A stretch of 64,000 nucleotides of DNA, from assembly GCA_029531795.1 (NCBI GenBank), contig JAPEIS010000002.1, forward strand, positions 558,001 through 622,000, in the 5' to 3' direction. Position 1 is the first letter of the stretch. Each line of letters opens with the position of its first letter. Source of the DNA: Sclerotinia nivalis (taxonomy: Eukaryota; Ascomycota; Leotiomycetes; Helotiales; Sclerotiniaceae). The translations under genes were made by a program, and so were the position numbers. The notes beneath the pieces were generated by a model. The model saw nothing but the letters and a program-made list of their open reading frames with translations. It was not told where the DNA came from and searched no databases. Positions 61,077 to 64,000 of the stretch are shown here, piece by piece.

Positions 61077-61951
61077 GCGGCGAGTGTGTGAGGGTTCTGA
61101 GCCGCGGGGAGGTGGGGTGTGAGGTGTTGGGTTGGAAAGGGGACAAGAAAGGAAAGAAGGAAAATGGATCTTTACTTTATTGATGACGATACGAATGAAT
61201 GGTTGGGGGAGCAGTCAGACAAGACGAGGAAATCTTGCCTTTGACTCTGACTACGGGACAAAAGGAGATGGGTCTGATGGGAAGGCAAGGGAAAGGAGGG
61301 TAGGGAGGAAGGAAGTGCTTTTTTATGTGCATATAATACCATACCAGTTGTACCTGGCGTTTTTTATCTTATTTTTTATTGATTGATTGATGATGAAGTA
61401 TGAATTTATGGTCTTTTATCTATTTGTGATGTGATGTGATGTGATTTTTGCTTTTTGAAAAGGGGAGGGTGGTTGGATGATTTGAGTATTTTTGGAGCAC
61501 TGGGATTGGATATTGGATATTGGATATTGGGGTTTGGATATTAGGATTTGGATTTGGATTAAGGAAGGATTTTGGGGATTCTTGTTTCTTGTTTCTTGTT
61601 TTTTTTGTGTTTTGTGTTTTGTGCGTGATGTTTGATATTGGATCTTGAGTTGAAAATTCGAGAGGATAGTTAGTATATATGAATCATAGCACTCGAGTAT
61701 GTTTATGGTTATGGTTTATTTTGTAATGTGTAGAGAGGATTTTTGATTTATTTATCGATCATATGTCATATCATATACCTTTCATATGATACATCATTTG
61801 TAATCCAAACATCATTATCAATCATCAATCATCATCTTCAAATTAGAGCGGGGTATTTGTATACAATCTTCTATCCATCCACTATTCCCAATCCCCAATC
61901 CCCTCTCCCCAAATCCCCACCTCATAATCCCTCATCCTCATCCCCACCCCC
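61077..61951. other. intergenic between convergent RhoGEF and LeuRS genes
   Basis: Low-complexity 3' flanks of two convergent genes: GTGAT repeats at 61425-61445, GGATATT repeats at 61508-61560 and C-rich sequence after 61880. No gene or RNA recognised. Confidence 0.55.
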
Positions 61952-64000
61952 CTAAACAACAAAATTAACCGTCCTCCCCCTCCCCACAACCACGACCCTC
62001 TTCCCCCCCACATTCAACAATCCCTCCCCTTTCCCAAACCTCCTCTTCCCCTCCTCGGACCCCACCACTTTTTCCACAACCCAACTCTTCAATTCCTGAC
62101 CCTGCAATTCCTTTCCGGGAACGGGTATATCGATTGCGAATTTCAGCTTTCCATTGATCTGCACTGCGCATTTTTGGGTATCTTGCACCAATAAATGGAG
62201 AGAGTCATCTGGTTCCGGGAAGCCAGTTTCGAAAATCGATTGTGTGTCTTCTTTTCCTTGTGTTTGGGACATGGATAAGATGGACCAACATTCTTCTGCG
62301 AAAGCGGGGGTGATGGGTGCCATCATTTGAAGGAGGGTTTTGGTTGCTGCTTGGGAGATGGTGAAGGTGTTTGATTCTATATATTTTTGACTTTCAAGAT
62401 TGTCGCTATCGTTGATGAGTTGTTTACTGAAGGCATCATAGGTGATCTTGTTTTCTTCGGTGGTTTCGATGATGAGATTGGTGAGAATCATTAAATCGGA
62501 GACTACTGTATTGAGTGAATGAGTTTTACTGTAAGCTTCCGTGATACTTGTAATAGTTTGTTGGACGGCTCTCCAAAGTTTGATGTCGGCTTGGATAGAT
62601 TTAATGGTGGATTCCAAAGGCAGAGCTGCTTCTGAAGTCGAATTTGGCGTCCCACGAAGACTGTTTTTGCTTTTTTCTAAAATATCTACTGCAGAAAGGA
62701 GATGTTCTTTTGGAGATAAATTGTCGTCTTTTATCTTCTGGGGCAGTCCTGTACCTGAACATACATACTCATGAAGACGTTTTAACCAACGGGTGATGCC
62801 AGATATTTTCTGTTCATCCCATTCAAGGACCTCAGTCACTGGTGCTTGGAAAAGCATATGGGCTCTTGTGGCATCAGCACCATATTTTGTCATGCATGTT
62901 GCTGGGTCGACACCGTTATATTTCGATTTTGACATCTTCTCAAAACTGATGTTGGCAACTTCTCCCGTTGCAATAACAATCGGTTTCGATGGTATTGTGA
63001 GATCCACTTCATCAGGTTTCAAAAATCGTCCGTTGGTAGGATCCAAATAAGTCTTTCCATGGACCATACCCTGACTTAAAAGCTTTCTGAAAGGCTCACC
63101 AAGGATACTATAGTTCGATCCTCCAGGCCACTTTAAAGTTTTGGAGAGGAACTTCGATATGAAACGAGCATACAATAGATGCAAAATAGCGTGTTCAACC
63201 CCTCCAATGTATACATCAACAGGGAGTATCGCATTGGCTGCTTCTGAAGAAAATGGTTTCGTTGGATTCTTAGGATCAGCAAACCTCATAAAATACCAAC
63301 TAGAATCAACAAAGGTATCCATGGTATCAGTATCTCTTTTAGCATCTTCGCCACATTTGGGACATGATACATTAACCCAGTCTTGAGCATCATCAAGAGG
63401 ATTACCAGCTTTACCTTTCAGCCAGTGGCCTTCAACGGAGGGAAGCTCAACTGGAAGCTGATCTTTAGGAACAGGGACTGGACCACAACTGTCACAATGA
63501 ATTATTGGAATAGGAGTACCCCAATATCTTTGTCGACTGATAAGCCAATCTCTGAGACGCCATGTCTCAGCAGCTGATCCGAGGCCTTGACTTGCGAGTA
63601 GCTTTATGATACCTTGGGTTGCTTGAGCTGTTGTCTGTCCAGAAAATGATCTTGGATTTTGTGATGTAAGACGACCAGGATGAACAAATGGTTGGTCTGT
63701 GGAAATAGCTTTGGAAGCGCCTCCGATAGGTTCAATAACATGTCTGGGTGGAGTGTCATGATTGTTGTGCTTCCAGAATGCATAATCTCGGCTATCATGC
63801 GCAGGCACTCCCATAACTGCCCCATCACCATAATCACCTAACACATATGGTGCAACATAAATTGGTAAAGGAGCCTTAGAGGCTTCTGGTGCAGATTTCT
63901 GGGATGATAACGGATTCAAGGCACGAACAGTAGGAAGAAGGTAGCCAACCTTTGAGTCAGGTGGGAGATCTGATATTGTTTCCAAGAATTCTCGCAGTTT
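61952..64000 (-). CDS. NAM2: mitochondrial leucyl-tRNA synthetase, 3' part
   Basis: The frame is open to the window edge, so the N-terminal half, including HIGH, lies beyond 64000. What is visible: the CP1 editing domain, with YGDGAVMGVPAHD binding the misacylated end; the WLISRQRYWGTPIP segment; a zinc-type CPKCG; the MDTFVDSSWYFMRF helix; VYIGGVEHAILHLLYARF; the catalytic KMSKS loop (KMSKSKYNG); and a C-terminal anticodon-binding helical domain ending in a bacterial-like C-terminal domain. These features place it in the bacterial/mitochondrial LeuRS type, so it charges tRNA-Leu in the mitochondrion. In yeast the ortholog also helps splice group I introns; whether it does so here is unknown. 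Confidence 0.95.
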   Translation of the reverse strand, partial: KLREFLETISDLPPDSKVGYLLPTVRALNPLSSQKSAPEASKAPLPIYVAPYVLGDYGDGAVMGVPAHDSRDYAFWKHNNHDTPPRHVIEPIGGASKAISTDQPFVHPGRLTSQNPRSFSGQTTAQATQGIIKLLASQGLGSAAETWRLRDWLISRQRYWGTPIPIIHCDSCGPVPVPKDQLPVELPSVEGHWLKGKAGNPLDDAQDWVNVSCPKCGEDAKRDTDTMDTFVDSSWYFMRFADPKNPTKPFSSEAANAILPVDVYIGGVEHAILHLLYARFISKFLSKTLKWPGGSNYSILGEPFRKLLSQGMVHGKTYLDPTNGRFLKPDEVDLTIPSKPIVIATGEVANISFEKMSKSKYNGVDPATCMTKYGADATRAHMLFQAPVTEVLEWDEQKISGITRWLKRLHEYVCSGTGLPQKIKDDNLSPKEHLLSAVDILEKSKNSLRGTPNSTSEAALPLESTIKSIQADIKLWRAVQQTITSITEAYSKTHSLNTVVSDLMILTNLIIETTEENKITYDAFSKQLINDSDNLESQKYIESNTFTISQAATKTLLQMMAPITPAFAEECWSILSMSQTQGKEDTQSIFETGFPEPDDSLHLLVQDTQKCAVQINGKLKFAIDIPVPGKELQGQELKSWVVEKVVGSEEGKRRFGKGEGLLNVGGKRVVVVGRGRTVNFVV

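Overview
The window is eukaryotic nuclear DNA from a filamentous ascomycete. Most genes carry one to four short introns (about 44-70 bases) with GTATGT/GTAAGT-type donors. Intergenic DNA is AT-rich and full of microsatellites. The protein set (MARVEL protein, Rom2-type RhoGEF, mitochondrial LeuRS, Tudor-SN, Cu/Zn SOD, transaldolase) is standard Pezizomycotina. A Fot1/pogo element of about 1.85 kb, similar in size and layout to Botrytis Flipper, makes Leotiomycetes (Botrytis/Sclerotinia group) a reasonable guess. That placement is inference.

Layout. 0-4 kb: a MARVEL membrane protein and a HAD phosphatase. 4-6.4 kb: gene-free, purine-rich and G-rich. 6.5-8.3 kb: an unknown coiled-coil protein gene with an in-frame TGA. 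8.3-17.6 kb: accessory DNA with a broken SNF2 helicase gene and a Crinkler/RHS-like P-loop NTPase plus PD-(D/E)XK nuclease gene with a repeat-built coiled-coil tail. 17.64 kb: an intron-containing tRNA-Ile(AAU). 17.8-22.3 kb: gene-poor, holding a degenerate repeat family. 22.3-26.8 kb: housekeeping MTG1 and transaldolase, the latter with 19- and 12-base exons. 28.6-33.8 kb: four lineage-specific unknown genes and two tandem repeats. 34.1-36 kb: the pogo/Fot1 transposon with 58-bp terminal inverted repeats. 36.4-37.9 kb: unknown membrane protein gene(s).

38.1-45.8 kb is the most notable stretch. It holds fragments of an MFS drug transporter, a glutathione S-transferase, an NRPS-like adenylation enzyme and an O-methyltransferase, all disrupted, next to one intact O-methyltransferase. 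I read this as a decayed secondary-metabolite gene cluster with one surviving tailoring gene.

46.7-64 kb is conserved core genome: Tudor-SN/SND1, SOD1, a RhoGEF of the Rom2 class (DEP-DH-PH-CNH) and the 3' part of mitochondrial leucyl-tRNA synthetase. A MITE of about 520 bp lies at 53.8 kb.

Core genes are intact, whereas accessory loci repeatedly show stop codons one C:G-to-T:A transition from a sense codon. That resembles RIP, but indels are also present, so decay is not purely RIP-type. Gene models rest on reading splice sites by eye. No database or alignment was available.
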